From positions 1,031,169-1,095,168 of the forward strand of contig NZ_PQMB01000002.1 of the NCBI RefSeq assembly GCF_002918555.1: DNA of 64,000 nucleotides. The letters are read 5' to 3'. Positions 20,345-29,367 of this stretch are shown here, one piece after another (positions within the stretch are counted from its first letter, which is position 1; each line of letters opens with the position of its first letter). Source of the DNA: Citrobacter amalonaticus (GTDB lineage Bacteria > Pseudomonadota > Gammaproteobacteria > Enterobacterales > Enterobacteriaceae). Made by a program: the position numbers and the translations under genes. The notes below the pieces were generated by a model. The model saw only the letters and a list, made by a program, of their open reading frames with translations. It searched no databases and was not told the DNA's origin.

Positions 20345-21008
20345 AGCGGGCTTCCTGCATCTCTCCGGCATGGGGTTGTAGCGTTATGACATTATCCGCA
20401 TGATTAATTTCATCCTTGTCGTGGGTTACCCACAGCACGGCAATATTTTTATCGTGAATATAGTGATGAATAATCTCATTAACATTATCCTTATTACTTT
20501 CATCCAACGCGCTGGTAATTTCGTCAAGCAGCAATACCTTCGGCAAAAACTGTAAATTACGGATTAAAGAGATTCGCTGTTTTTCACCACCAGAGAGCGC
20601 ATTGATACTTTTCTCCAGGATCCCTTCTGGCAGTTCAAAGCGGGCAAGGTCTTTGAGAAATGACTCAGGCTCGGGGCGCTTACCGCGGATCTGCCAGGGA
20701 AAGATCAGGTTATCGTAGACGGTCTCGCCAAACAGCGCTGGCGTCTGGGCGCAGTAGGAAACCTGCTGGCGCCAGGTTTCCGGCTTAAATGTTGAGATAT
20801 CCTCACCCTCAAAAAGAATCTCTCCCTCGCAGGGGCTAATCAGTGACGCCACAATCTTCAGTAACGTACTTTTGCCACAGCCGGAAGGCCCCGTGATCAA
20901 CTTAAATTCCCCTGCCCGTAGGGTAAAGCTGATGTTATTGAGAATTTTCGTCGCCCCAGCCTGGTATCCTACGTTTTTAAGCTGAAGCAAAATGCGGCTT
21001 TCGTTCAT
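20331..21008 (-). CDS. fetA: Iron exporter ATPase FetA
   Basis: A 225-residue ABC ATPase. Walker A GPSGCGKST, signature LSGGEKQRIS, Walker B VLLLDEITSALD and the switch VTHD are present. It works with FetB in iron export and is the first gene of the fetAB operon, divergent from qmcA across a 145-base AT-rich region. Its last codons overlap fetB. Confidence 0.93.
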   Translation of the reverse strand: MNESRILLQLKNVGYQAGATKILNNISFTLRAGEFKLITGPSGCGKSTLLKIVASLISPCEGEILFEGEDISTFKPETWRQQVSYCAQTPALFGETVYDNLIFPWQIRGKRPEPESFLKDLARFELPEGILEKSINALSGGEKQRISLIRNLQFLPKVLLLDEITSALDESNKDNVNEIIHHYIHDKNIAVLWVTHDKDEINHADNVITLQPHAGEMQEARYERA

Positions 21009-21153
21009 CGTGCGTCCATTTTCCTACTTTTATCAGCAAATAGTGTACCCCTCTAATGAATAAGAGAGGAACTCCCTTTGATTAATCGGTTATAATTTAA
21101 TTAATCGATCGTCGATTATTGTTTACAAGGACATTTCTACAGGAGTTTTATCG

Positions 21154-22071
21154 ATGTTAATTTTTATCCCTATTCTGATTTTTGTTGCACTGGTCGTGGT
21201 CGGCGCTGGCGTTAAAATCGTCCCCCAGGGGTACCAGTGGACCGTAGAACGCTTCGGGCGCTACACCAACACCCTGCAACCCGGCCTCAGCCTGGTTGTA
21301 CCGTTCATGGATCGTATTGGTCGTAAGATCAATATGATGGAACAGGTACTCGATATTCCATCGCAGGAAGTGATCTCGAAAGACAACGCCAACGTGTCGA
21401 TCGATGCGGTCTGCTTTATCCAGGTAATTGACGCGCCGAAGGCGGCGTATGAAGTCAGCAACCTGGAGCTGGCGATCATTAACCTGACGATGACCAACAT
21501 CCGTACCGTTCTGGGATCAATGGAACTCGACGAAATGCTATCGCAGCGTGACAACATCAATACTCGCCTGCTGCATATCGTCGATGACGCCACCAATCCG
21601 TGGGGCATCAAAATAACCCGTATTGAAATTCGCGATGTTCGTCCACCGGCTGAACTCATTGACGCCATGAACGCCCAGATGAAAGCAGAGCGAACCAAGC
21701 GTGCCTATATCCTTGAAGCCGAAGGGATTCGACAGGCTGACATCGTAAAAGCCGAAGGGGAAAAACAGTCGAAAATCCTGAAAGCGGAAGGTGAACGTCA
21801 GTCCGCGTTCCTGCAGGCTGAAGCTCGCGAGCGTTCCGCTGAAGCGGAAGCCCAGGCCACCAAAATGGTGTCAGAAGCGATTGCCGCGGGTGATATTCAG
21901 GCAGTCAACTACTTCGTCGCCCAGAAATATACCGAAGCGTTGCAGCAAATCGGTTCGGCCAACAACAGCAAAGTGGTGTTGATGCCGCTGGATGCCAGCA
22001 GCCTGATGGGCTCCATTGCCGGGATCTCCGAACTGATTAAGGACAGCGCCAGCGAACGGAAAAAATTATGA
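21154..22071 (+). CDS. qmcA: SPFH/band-7 membrane scaffold QmcA
   Basis: A 305-residue stomatin/prohibitin-type protein. One N-terminal membrane helix (residues 2-20) precedes the band-7 domain ([16 protein letters not shown] onwards) and a long charged coiled coil ([18 protein letters not shown]). E. coli QmcA is a membrane microdomain protein, a suppressor of htpX ftsH defects. It overlaps ybbJ by four bases (ATGA), the NfeD-type partner usual for this family. Confidence 0.94.
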   Translation: MLIFIPILIFVALVVVGAGVKIVPQGYQWTVERFGRYTNTLQPGLSLVVPFMDRIGRKINMMEQVLDIPSQEVISKDNANVSIDAVCFIQVIDAPKAAYEVSNLELAIINLTMTNIRTVLGSMELDEMLSQRDNINTRLLHIVDDATNPWGIKITRIEIRDVRPPAELIDAMNAQMKAERTKRAYILEAEGIRQADIVKAEGEKQSKILKAEGERQSAFLQAEARERSAEAEAQATKMVSEAIAAGDIQAVNYFVAQKYTEALQQIGSANNSKVVLMPLDASSLMGSIAGISELIKDSASERKKL

Positions 22072-22526
22072 TCGAGATGATTCTTCAGCATCCGCATATT
22101 TTCTGGCTGAGTCTCGGTGGTCTGCTACTGGCAGCCGAGATGCTGGGAGGTAACGGTTACCTGCTGTGGAGCGGCGTGGCGGCGGTCATAACCGGCCTGG
22201 TGGTCTGGTTGTTGCCGTTTGGCTGGGAGTGGCAGGGCGTGATGTTCGCCGTATTAACCCTGCTGGCTGCCTGGCTGTGGTGGAAATGGCTGGCAAAACG
22301 CGTCAGGGAACAAAAGCCTGCCGACAGCCATCTGAACCAGCGCGGACAACAGCTGATCGGCCGTCGGTTTGTACTGGACACCACGCTGGTTAACGGGCGT
22401 GGACACATGCGTGTTGGCGACAGCGCGTGGCCCGTCAACGCCAGCGACGATCTGAGCGCTGGAACCCAGGTTGAAGTGGTTGCCGTTGATGGTATTACCC
22501 TCTATATAAGAGCCGTAACCCGATAA
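22068..22526 (+). CDS. ybbJ: NfeD-family inner-membrane protein YbbJ
   Basis: A 152-residue protein with three hydrophobic helices in the first ~75 residues and a C-terminal OB-like soluble domain ([19 protein letters not shown]). This is the short NfeD type that accompanies SPFH proteins; it is coupled to qmcA and is expected to stabilise or regulate it. A strong terminator follows 12 bases after the stop. Confidence 0.92.
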   Translation: MIEMILQHPHIFWLSLGGLLLAAEMLGGNGYLLWSGVAAVITGLVVWLLPFGWEWQGVMFAVLTLLAAWLWWKWLAKRVREQKPADSHLNQRGQQLIGRRFVLDTTLVNGRGHMRVGDSAWPVNASDDLSAGTQVEVVAVDGITLYIRAVTR

Positions 22527-22537
22527 AAACAGTAAAA

Positions 22538-22568
22538 TGCCGCCTTTACAGAAGGCGGCATTGATTTC
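22538..22568 (+). terminator. Terminator of qmcA-ybbJ
   Basis: A perfect 9-bp stem TGCCGCCTT / AAGGCGGCA with a four-base loop, followed by TTGATTTC. It closes the qmcA-ybbJ unit before the unrecognised gene pair. Confidence 0.8.
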
Positions 22569-22661
22569 GCCCCTGAGGGGCGTGCTAAAAACTTAAAAAG
22601 AGCCCTCTGCCCGTCCTGTAAGATTTAAATCCAAAGATGATAAGGCAGAGCCAACGCCTGC

Positions 22662-22692
22662 GGATAACCACGCCCACAGGGGGTGGTTATCC
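22662..22692 (+). promoter_or_regulatory. Hairpin in the leader of the 724-aa gene
   Basis: GGATAACCAC (22662-22671) and GTGGTTATCC (22683-22692) are perfect 10-base inverted arms around an 11-base loop, followed by TTTAAC and then the ribosome site AGGAA. It could be a leader attenuator, an operator or a structured 5' untranslated region. Its function is unknown. Confidence 0.5.
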
Positions 22693-22720
22693 TTTAACAA
22701 TCAACAGGAATGAAAACAGT

Positions 22721-24895
22721 ATGGTCAGGAAGACACCCCTTGCATTCACCTTGTGCACCCTGCTGGCGGGGGCGCCTCAAGTATTCGCCTCTTTCGATAT
22801 GGAAAATTGCCAGTGGGCTTACAATTACTGTCTGCTTAAAGGCGACCCGGTGCTGACGCCCGACAACGATTCGCGCGACAACCTGCTGCGTCTGCTGAGC
22901 GAGGCAAAATCCTTCCCCCTGCCAGTACAGGCCATGCCTGCCGACATCACCCGTTCCCGCGAGTTTTATTTTGCTTATCACCCGCAGTGGGATGAGGTAT
23001 CACCACCGCCAGCCGCCGCTACCCGGGCGCAAAGCGAAGATGATACGCTCGCCCGGCAGATGGCCGTCCTGAACCTCGATCCGACGCAATTTACGCAATC
23101 CGATGCCGCTGAGCACTCAGGTACATCTGATTACGAAATGGAAAATCGGTTTGTCAGCTACACGCTCGACGCCGTCAGCCAGTTTAACGCCGCCCTGCTC
23201 GCCGATACCTCACTGACTCCGGATCAGCGCCACACGCTGGCGCTGGCGCGCATGAAACTGTTTTATGGGACCGGGATAAAAGCGCTGACGGAAACCCTGA
23301 GCGCCTTTCCCGCGGACTCAAACGCCATTTTGTTTAGCAGCTATATTTCCGGGGTCGCCCATTTCTATAGCGGTGATTACGATGCCGCAACGCAGGATTT
23401 CACGCTGTTACTGGAGAGTAAGCAGCCCTGGCTGACAGAAACCGCGCAATATATGCTGATGCGCACGGCGTTGAACAAAAGCAGTCAGAACAGCGTCGGG
23501 CAGTACGGCGATTTTGATATCGCGCGGATAGATCGTGAAGAGGCCCAACTTGCGCAAAAAGAGGCGCAAACGTATCTGCAGCGCTGGCCGGAGGGGCTGT
23601 ATGCCGACTCCGCGCGCGGGATGCTGCGCCGTATCAACTGGTATCTACAGGCGTGGCCACCGTTGGCAGGACTGTACGAGCAGGCTTTCCGGCAAACCAT
23701 TGATGCGCCGCAGCTGCGCAGTCTGGTAAGCGAATACGATAATGCCCTCGGTATGCAATTCCTGGAAGGACCCACGCTGGACGCCTTCCCCGACGCGCCG
23801 CTGGTAAGCTATATCGAACTACTGCGCGCGCTTCGCTTAAATCGCGATAACAAACCAACGTTAACCCAGGACCGGCTCGACGCCAGCAAACCGGTTTTTG
23901 AAAAGAACGGAAAACTGCCGCTGTGGCGCAATCTACAGTTGAATCTGTGGCTTGCGACGGACAACGATGCCGCCGTACTCCAGGCGGTTACACCAGCGCA
24001 AACGCTCCCCGCTCACGATATCCTCGCCTTCAGCGAACAGGTGCTGTACGGCGAAGCGCTGATGGGACAAAAACAGTGGCCCGCTGCACGTCATTTCTGG
24101 CAACAGCTCCTGAAGCTCAGTCAGGACCACGAACAGCAGCAGTATATACAGGCAAAACTGGCGGCAACGCTGGTTTACAGCGGCGACATTGCGGCAATCT
24201 TCGCCCCGGACAGCCCGGTGACTAACCTGCGTTTACGCTCCCGGGTGCTGAAAACCCAGGCCTCCCCTGAGCTGTTACGTCAGCAGGCCTCGCAGGGGCC
24301 TGGTAATGAAGAGCGCACTATCGCCCTGCATACCCTGCTTGTTCGGGATTTAACAGAAAACCGCTTTGCCGACTGGCTGAGAGATAAAGCACTTGTCAGC
24401 GCCATCACTCAACCGGTCATTAGCGAGGCCTTTGACGATGTCAATGTGAGCATCTTTGAATGGAACGGCGATAATGCACAGGCGGGTTACGTTTGCCGCA
24501 GCCTGGATGAGACGGTCACCGTGTTGAGTAAAAATGCCAACGACGCTCACGCCCTCAACTGCCTGGGCGAGTTCTTCCGCGCCACACAGACACATGTCGA
24601 TTTGTGGAAAGATGGTACAGGCAACGGTGTGCTGGAGGCCGCCATCGACCGCAAACATCCCTGGGGCCAGTATGACCGCCAGAGTTACTACCAGCAGATC
24701 ATCACGTCGCCGCAAGCGGAGCCCGAAGATAAAAGCTATGCGCTCTATCGGGCGGTCATGTGCTATGCCCCGTCCGGCATGAACGAGTGTGGTGGGGAAG
24801 AGGTGGACAAACTGCAGCGTAAAGGCTGGTTCACACAGTTGAAAACGCAGTATCCGGGAAGCCCGTGGGCAAAAAAACTCAAATATTACTGGTAA
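22721..24895 (+). CDS. Exported helical-repeat protein of unknown function
   Basis: I do not recognise this 724-residue protein. It starts at ATG 22721 (MVRKTPLAFTLCTLLAG) with a signal peptide ending near VFA-SFD, so it is periplasmic or outer-membrane associated. The mature part is almost all amphipathic helix with repeated A-L-Y spacing typical of TPR/Sel1-like solenoids (for example YFAYHP, GVAHFYSGDYDAATQDF, EALMGQKQWPAARHFWQQLL). Several paired cysteines (NCQWAYNYC near the N-terminus, CYAPSGMNECGG near the C-terminus) suggest disulfides. It overlaps the next gene by 31 bases, so the two are made together. In E. coli K-12 nothing lies between ybbJ and cueR. Confidence 0.8.
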   Translation: MVRKTPLAFTLCTLLAGAPQVFASFDMENCQWAYNYCLLKGDPVLTPDNDSRDNLLRLLSEAKSFPLPVQAMPADITRSREFYFAYHPQWDEVSPPPAAATRAQSEDDTLARQMAVLNLDPTQFTQSDAAEHSGTSDYEMENRFVSYTLDAVSQFNAALLADTSLTPDQRHTLALARMKLFYGTGIKALTETLSAFPADSNAILFSSYISGVAHFYSGDYDAATQDFTLLLESKQPWLTETAQYMLMRTALNKSSQNSVGQYGDFDIARIDREEAQLAQKEAQTYLQRWPEGLYADSARGMLRRINWYLQAWPPLAGLYEQAFRQTIDAPQLRSLVSEYDNALGMQFLEGPTLDAFPDAPLVSYIELLRALRLNRDNKPTLTQDRLDASKPVFEKNGKLPLWRNLQLNLWLATDNDAAVLQAVTPAQTLPAHDILAFSEQVLYGEALMGQKQWPAARHFWQQLLKLSQDHEQQQYIQAKLAATLVYSGDIAAIFAPDSPVTNLRLRSRVLKTQASPELLRQQASQGPGNEERTIALHTLLVRDLTENRFADWLRDKALVSAITQPVISEAFDDVNVSIFEWNGDNAQAGYVCRSLDETVTVLSKNANDAHALNCLGEFFRATQTHVDLWKDGTGNGVLEAAIDRKHPWGQYDRQSYYQQIITSPQAEPEDKSYALYRAVMCYAPSGMNECGGEEVDKLQRKGWFTQLKTQYPGSPWAKKLKYYW

Positions 24896-25581
24896 TTGTA
24901 CTACTCACCGGACAAGCGCAAGCGGCGGGAACCGTTGATGCTCGCCAGCACCCTGCGTTCTGGCTGTGGTCTGGGGTAAAGGCCGGCGACGAGTTGCAAA
25001 ACGCGCAAATGGTCTACCTGCATCAGGGCGAAGTGCTGACACGCCAGGGCGAAGCGTTTTTTCAGCGCCTCGGCCTGCCGGTGAGTCGGCTGACATTTCC
25101 GTCAATCTGGATCACCGTCCGCTTTACCACGCTCGACGTGCCGGAAGCGATACCTGTGCGGATCGTGCGCCTGATGCAGCGCTGGCAGGCGGCGGGAAAT
25201 AAGGTGGTAGGTTTGCAGGTCGATTTTGATGCGGCAACCCATCAACTGGCCGACTATGCCCGGTTTCTGCAACAGCTACGCCAACAGCTACCGCCAGAGT
25301 TTGCGCTGGGGGTGACCGGTTTACTGGACTGGGCAAAAACCGGCGATGTCGCGACGCTTAATGCGCTTCCCGTCGATGAACTGGTCGTGCAGAGCTATCA
25401 GGGGCGCAGCACGGTGGCAAATTATCAGGATTATCTGCCCGCCCTCACCCGGCTGCGCATTCCGTTTAAACTCGGGCTGGTGCAAAAAGGTCGGCGGGAC
25501 AGGCTGGCCGAAGCGCAGCTGGAGCAATCGCCCTGGTATCGCGGTACGGTGGTGTTTATGCTTAAACAACCGCAGCGCTAA
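24865..25581 (+). CDS. DUF3142-like exported protein
   Basis: A 238-residue protein starting with GTG at 24865 inside the preceding gene. The signal peptide ends near GQAQA-AGT. The mature part has the pattern of DUF3142: HPAFWLWSG near the start, [15 protein letters not shown] in the middle and [12 protein letters not shown] after it; alternating strands and helices with a central acidic QVDFDA strand recall TIM-barrel glycan enzymes, but no activity is established. Coupled translation with the large helical-repeat protein suggests one exported complex or pathway. It converges with cueR, overlapping its end by four bases. Confidence 0.75.
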   Translation: MGKKTQILLVIVLLTGQAQAAGTVDARQHPAFWLWSGVKAGDELQNAQMVYLHQGEVLTRQGEAFFQRLGLPVSRLTFPSIWITVRFTTLDVPEAIPVRIVRLMQRWQAAGNKVVGLQVDFDAATHQLADYARFLQQLRQQLPPEFALGVTGLLDWAKTGDVATLNALPVDELVVQSYQGRSTVANYQDYLPALTRLRIPFKLGLVQKGRRDRLAEAQLEQSPWYRGTVVFMLKQPQR

Positions 25582-25988
25582 GCTTTTGCTTTGTGGTGAC
25601 AGCAGCCGGAGAGATTATCGATAATCGGACATTCGGCGCTGTCATCGCCTGGACACGAATCCGCCAGGGCCAGGAGTTGTCCCCGCATCGACTGCAATTC
25701 ATTGATATGGCGCTCAATCTCCGCCACCTTCTCCAGAGTACGCTTTTTCACATCCGCACTATGTCGTGCAGGATCGTTAAACAGATTGACCAGCTCACCG
25801 CACTCCTCCAGATTAAACCCGACCTGGCGTGCCTGACGCAGCAGCGTCAGCTCGTTCAGGTGCTGCTGGCTGTAGGTACGGTAGCCGTTCTCCCCACGCA
25901 GCGGTGGTGTAAGCAACCCCTTTTCCTCATAAAAGCGAATCGCTTTGCTGGTTAGGCCAGTTTTTTTCGCAACGAAGCTGATATTCAC
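25578..25988 (-). CDS. cueR: Copper-responsive MerR-type activator CueR
   Basis: A 136-residue MerR-family regulator. Winged-helix DNA-binding residues are at the N-terminus ([14 protein letters not shown]), followed by the dimerisation helix, and the Cu(I)-binding cysteines flank the loop [11 protein letters not shown]; the tail GCCHH is also typical. It activates copA (and cueO elsewhere) by twisting promoters with a 19-bp spacer; the site at copA is 11.7 kb away here. I chose GTG 25988 because GGAGGAT precedes it by a good distance; the frame extends to 26024 without homology. Confidence 0.93.
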   Translation of the reverse strand: MNISFVAKKTGLTSKAIRFYEEKGLLTPPLRGENGYRTYSQQHLNELTLLRQARQVGFNLEECGELVNLFNDPARHSADVKKRTLEKVAEIERHINELQSMRGQLLALADSCPGDDSAECPIIDNLSGCCHHKAKA

Positions 25989-26026
25989 AGATCCTCCGCA
26001 GGTTGTGCTGTTACAGAATCTCATTA

Positions 26027-26150
26027 TATACCCTAAATAATTCGAGTTGCAGGCAGGCGTTGACGCAGCGACGGACTGTAAGGGTGAATCTCATGGATGA
26101 GACGAATAACAAAAGCCAACGCGCCTGCCACGTGAAATATGACGGGTATA
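26027..26150. repeat. ERIC-like repeat upstream of cueR
   Basis: TATACCCTAAATAATTCGAG at one end and GTGAAATATGACGGGTATA at the other are near-perfect ERIC/IRU ends. The central ~80 bases differ from the canonical ERIC core. It marks the left border of the accessory block between cueR and the haem operon. Confidence 0.65.
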
Positions 26151-26349
26151 ACCCCCTCCTCCTGACGCCACACGATCCAGAATATCTGCCGTCATAACGC
26201 CAGTAACCCTTTCTCATTTCATGGGTTATGCACAATCTCTTTCACACATAGCCCTGAACGCCATGACGAATTGATGTAGATCAAAAGATGCATTATTTCT
26301 ACATCTTTCAGATTGAATTTATGGCTATCGCCTCTATATAAATACGAAT

Positions 26350-26368
26350 GATAATGATCATCATTTAC
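26350..26368 (+). promoter_or_regulatory. Fur box of the haem operon
   Basis: The 19-mer GATAATGATCATCATTTAC matches the Fur consensus at 16 of 19 positions by eye, 20 bases before the receptor start, next to a TATATA -10-like word. Iron-bound Fur would shut the operon off. Confidence 0.85.
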
Positions 26369-26388
26369 ATACTCATAAGGATTCTCAT

Positions 26389-28521
26389 ATGCTGCCACGG
26401 ATCAACAACAGGCCATTTTTTCTTTCAGCCCTGACATTATGTGTTTCGGGCGCTGTTTCTGCAGCCAGTACCACAGCACAATCTAAACCCTCCAATGACG
26501 ATACGTTAATCGTTACCGCTAACCGGACAGAAAGTCGTCTCCGGGAAAGTCCGGCAACAATTCAGGTGATTGATCGTCAGACCTTACAAAACTCGACCAG
26601 CGTTTCCATTGCCGACGATCTGCAAGATATTCCTGGCGTTGAGGTCACCGACAACTCGCTGGCAGGCCGTAAACAAATTCGTATTCGCGGTGAAGCCGCT
26701 TCACGCGTGCTGATTTTGATTGACGGCCAGGTTGTCAGCTATCAGCGCGCGGGTCAGAACTATGGCGCAGGTTTGCTGATCGATGAGTCTTCCCTGGAAC
26801 GTATCGAGGTCGTAAAGGGTCCCTACTCGGTTCTCTACGGCTCGCAGGCAATTGGCGGCGTGGTGAACTTCATTACCAAAAAAGGCGGAGATAAACCGCT
26901 CGGAGGCAGCATCAAAGCTGTCTATAACTCAGCCACTGCCGGGTGGGAGGAGTCAGCCGCCGCCTGGGGCAGCATCGGCAACTTTGACTATCGCATCAAC
27001 GGCAGCTACTCCGATCAGGGCGATCGTGACACCCCGGATGGCAGGTTACCTGGCACCCACTTCCGCAATAACGGTCAGGGAGCCTGGCTGGGTTACAACT
27101 TCGATCGCCATAAGCTGGGCCTGTCACTCGATCGTTACAAGACTTCCACGCAAACCTGGCTCAGCGATGCGGAAAACCAGTATGACGAATTCAGCGTCCG
27201 GATTCCGAAACTGGAGCGCGAAAAAGTCGGCATTTTCTATGACTATGATGCCGGAGGGGATTACCTGAAAAAAATCCACCTCGATGCTTACAGCCAGACC
27301 ATTGAACGTAAATTTGAAAACCGGGTTAAAACCACTCAGGCTATCCCCAGCCCGATGATCCGGGCGCTGACAATCAGCAATCAGACCCATACCAATGATA
27401 AACAGTATACCCAGGGGGTGACGCTACAGAGCAATTTCTCACTTCCGGCGAATAACGAGCTGGTTATCGGAACTCAGTACCAGCACGATAAAGTAAAGCA
27501 GGATACCAACAGCAGCACACGTCAGACAGCAGCTACTGGCTTCTTTGACACCCTAACCCGTACCCTGTCACATATTGAAGCTGAACAGAGTAATGCCTCC
27601 CTGTTTGTACAAAACGACTGGCATTTCGCTGATGACTGGACGTGGACCGTTGGCGCACGCCAGTACTGGCTCTCTTCCAGACTGAACCGCAGCGACAGCC
27701 TGAGCGGTACGGCCTGGCGGTCATCCGGAAGAAAATCAGCGCATGATGACGAATTAGTCACCTCCACCAGCCTGCGCTACGCCGGTTTCAAAGATATTGA
27801 ACTGCGCGCCGCCTATGCTCAGGGATACGTCTTTCCGACGTTGACCCAGCTATTTATGCAGACCTCTGCGGGCGGCAGCGTCAGCTACGGCAACCCGAAC
27901 CTGAAGGCGGAGCACTCCAACAACTATGAGCTGGGTGCCCGTTATAAAGGCAATATGTGGTTGATTGACGGCGCGATTTACTACTCCGAGGCCAAAGATT
28001 ATATCGCCAGCCTGACCTGTGCCGGGCAAACCATTTGCCAGGGTAAAAGCACCTCTTCCCGGGGCGGATATTATTACTATGACAACATTGACCAGGCTAA
28101 AACCTGGGGGATGGAACTCACCGCAGAGTACAACGGCTGGGCCATCTCTCCTTATTTGAGCGGTAACCTTATTCGCCGCCAGTACGAAGGCGACACCATC
28201 AAAACCTGGGACACTGGCGAGCCTACGCTGACAGGAAGAGCCGGTCTGAAACATACGCTGTTGCTCCATAGCGCCAATGTTACCTCGGATCTCTTTGTCC
28301 GCGCCGCCTCCAGCGCCAAAAATAAAACGGGCAGCAAGGAAATTAACTATCCGGGTTGGGCGACCCTTAACCTGGCATTCAATACCGAATTTGGCCCGCA
28401 GGATCAGTATCAGGTCAACCTTGCGCTGAACAACCTGACCAATAAACGTTACCAGACTACACATGAATCAATTCCTGCGGCAGGCTTCAACGCAGCAGTA
28501 GGTTTTGCATGGAATTTCTGA
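26389..28521 (+). CDS. TonB-dependent outer-membrane receptor, probable haem receptor
   Basis: A 710-residue receptor. After a signal peptide (VSA-AST) comes the TonB box DDTLIVTA, a plug domain (DDLQDIPGVEV, IRIRGEAASRVLILIDGQVV, VKGPYSVLYGSQAIGGVVNF) and a 22-strand-type barrel ending in FAWNF. NPNLKAEHSNNYELG is the conserved NP-L box. The ChuA/HemR type FRAP box is replaced by GYVFPTLTQLF, so this is not ChuA; haem is inferred from the genes downstream. A Fur box precedes it and chuT starts three bases after its stop. It could instead take up a siderophore or haemoprotein. Confidence 0.8.
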   Translation: MLPRINNRPFFLSALTLCVSGAVSAASTTAQSKPSNDDTLIVTANRTESRLRESPATIQVIDRQTLQNSTSVSIADDLQDIPGVEVTDNSLAGRKQIRIRGEAASRVLILIDGQVVSYQRAGQNYGAGLLIDESSLERIEVVKGPYSVLYGSQAIGGVVNFITKKGGDKPLGGSIKAVYNSATAGWEESAAAWGSIGNFDYRINGSYSDQGDRDTPDGRLPGTHFRNNGQGAWLGYNFDRHKLGLSLDRYKTSTQTWLSDAENQYDEFSVRIPKLEREKVGIFYDYDAGGDYLKKIHLDAYSQTIERKFENRVKTTQAIPSPMIRALTISNQTHTNDKQYTQGVTLQSNFSLPANNELVIGTQYQHDKVKQDTNSSTRQTAATGFFDTLTRTLSHIEAEQSNASLFVQNDWHFADDWTWTVGARQYWLSSRLNRSDSLSGTAWRSSGRKSAHDDELVTSTSLRYAGFKDIELRAAYAQGYVFPTLTQLFMQTSAGGSVSYGNPNLKAEHSNNYELGARYKGNMWLIDGAIYYSEAKDYIASLTCAGQTICQGKSTSSRGGYYYYDNIDQAKTWGMELTAEYNGWAISPYLSGNLIRRQYEGDTIKTWDTGEPTLTGRAGLKHTLLLHSANVTSDLFVRAASSAKNKTGSKEINYPGWATLNLAFNTEFGPQDQYQVNLALNNLTNKRYQTTHESIPAAGFNAAVGFAWNF

Positions 28522-28523
28522 AC

Positions 28524-29345
28524 ATGAAGAAACTCATCACTGGCTTACTGATTCTCGCCTGCACCTTCAGCACTCAGGCTGCTGAAAGGCTGGTTGTCGC
28601 AGGCGGTTCACTGACCGAGCTTATTTTTGCTATGGGAGCTGGCAACCGCGTGGTTGGGGTGGATGAAACCACCTCTTATCCTCCAGAAACGACCACGCTG
28701 GCACATATTGGCTACTGGAAGCAGCTGAACAGCGAAGGCATTTTATCCCTGCGCCCGGACAGCTTTATCACCTGGCAGGATGCCGGGCCGCAAATCGTTC
28801 TGGATCAGCTACGCAGGCAAAAAGTCAACGTCGTGACCTTGCCACGTGTTCCTGCGACGGTTGAGCAGATGTATACCAACATTCATCAACTGGCAAAAAC
28901 GCTGCGGATCCCTGAACAAGGTGATGCGCTGGTCAGTCGTATACACCAGCGGCTCGAACGTGTTCAACACAGCGTTAGGTCGAAAAATGCGCCGGTAAAA
29001 GCGCTATTTATTCTCTCTGCTGGCGGCAGCGCGCCGCAGGTGGCCGGTAAAGACAGCGTTGCCGACGCCATTTTGACCCTGGCCGGTGCAGAGAATGTGG
29101 CGACTCATCAGCAATACCAAAGCTACAGCGCGGAATCGCTGATTGCAGCAAATCCGCAGGTTATTGTCGTGACCTCACAGATGGTGGAGGACGATCTCAA
29201 TCGTCTACGCGCTATTGCCGGAATCACCCACACCGCCGCCTGGAAAAATCAACGCATTATTATCGTAGATCAAGCACTGATCCTGGGTATGGGGCCTCGC
29301 ATCGCTGACGCGGTTGAGTCTCTGCACCAGCAATTTTGGCCCTGA
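28524..29345 (+). CDS. chuT: Periplasmic haem-binding protein ChuT/HmuT
   Basis: A 273-residue class III periplasmic binding protein with a signal peptide (STQA-AERLVVAGG). The two lobes joined by a long helix are typical of haem and siderophore carriers; LVVAGGSLTELIFAMG and GVDETTSYP belong to the HmuT/ChuT type, and the Tyr in TSYPPE is a candidate haem ligand. It carries haem from the receptor to ChuUV. I chose ATG 28524 directly after the receptor stop; ATG 28509 in the same frame would overlap it. Confidence 0.88.
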   Translation: MKKLITGLLILACTFSTQAAERLVVAGGSLTELIFAMGAGNRVVGVDETTSYPPETTTLAHIGYWKQLNSEGILSLRPDSFITWQDAGPQIVLDQLRRQKVNVVTLPRVPATVEQMYTNIHQLAKTLRIPEQGDALVSRIHQRLERVQHSVRSKNAPVKALFILSAGGSAPQVAGKDSVADAILTLAGAENVATHQQYQSYSAESLIAANPQVIVVTSQMVEDDLNRLRAIAGITHTAAWKNQRIIIVDQALILGMGPRIADAVESLHQQFWP

Positions 29346-29367
29346 CAGATGGATTTGATGTAGACGT

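Noticed and set aside
28509-28523. Earlier start for chuT
   Set aside because: Would overlap the receptor end and add MEFLN before the signal peptide; ATG 28524 gives a normal leader.
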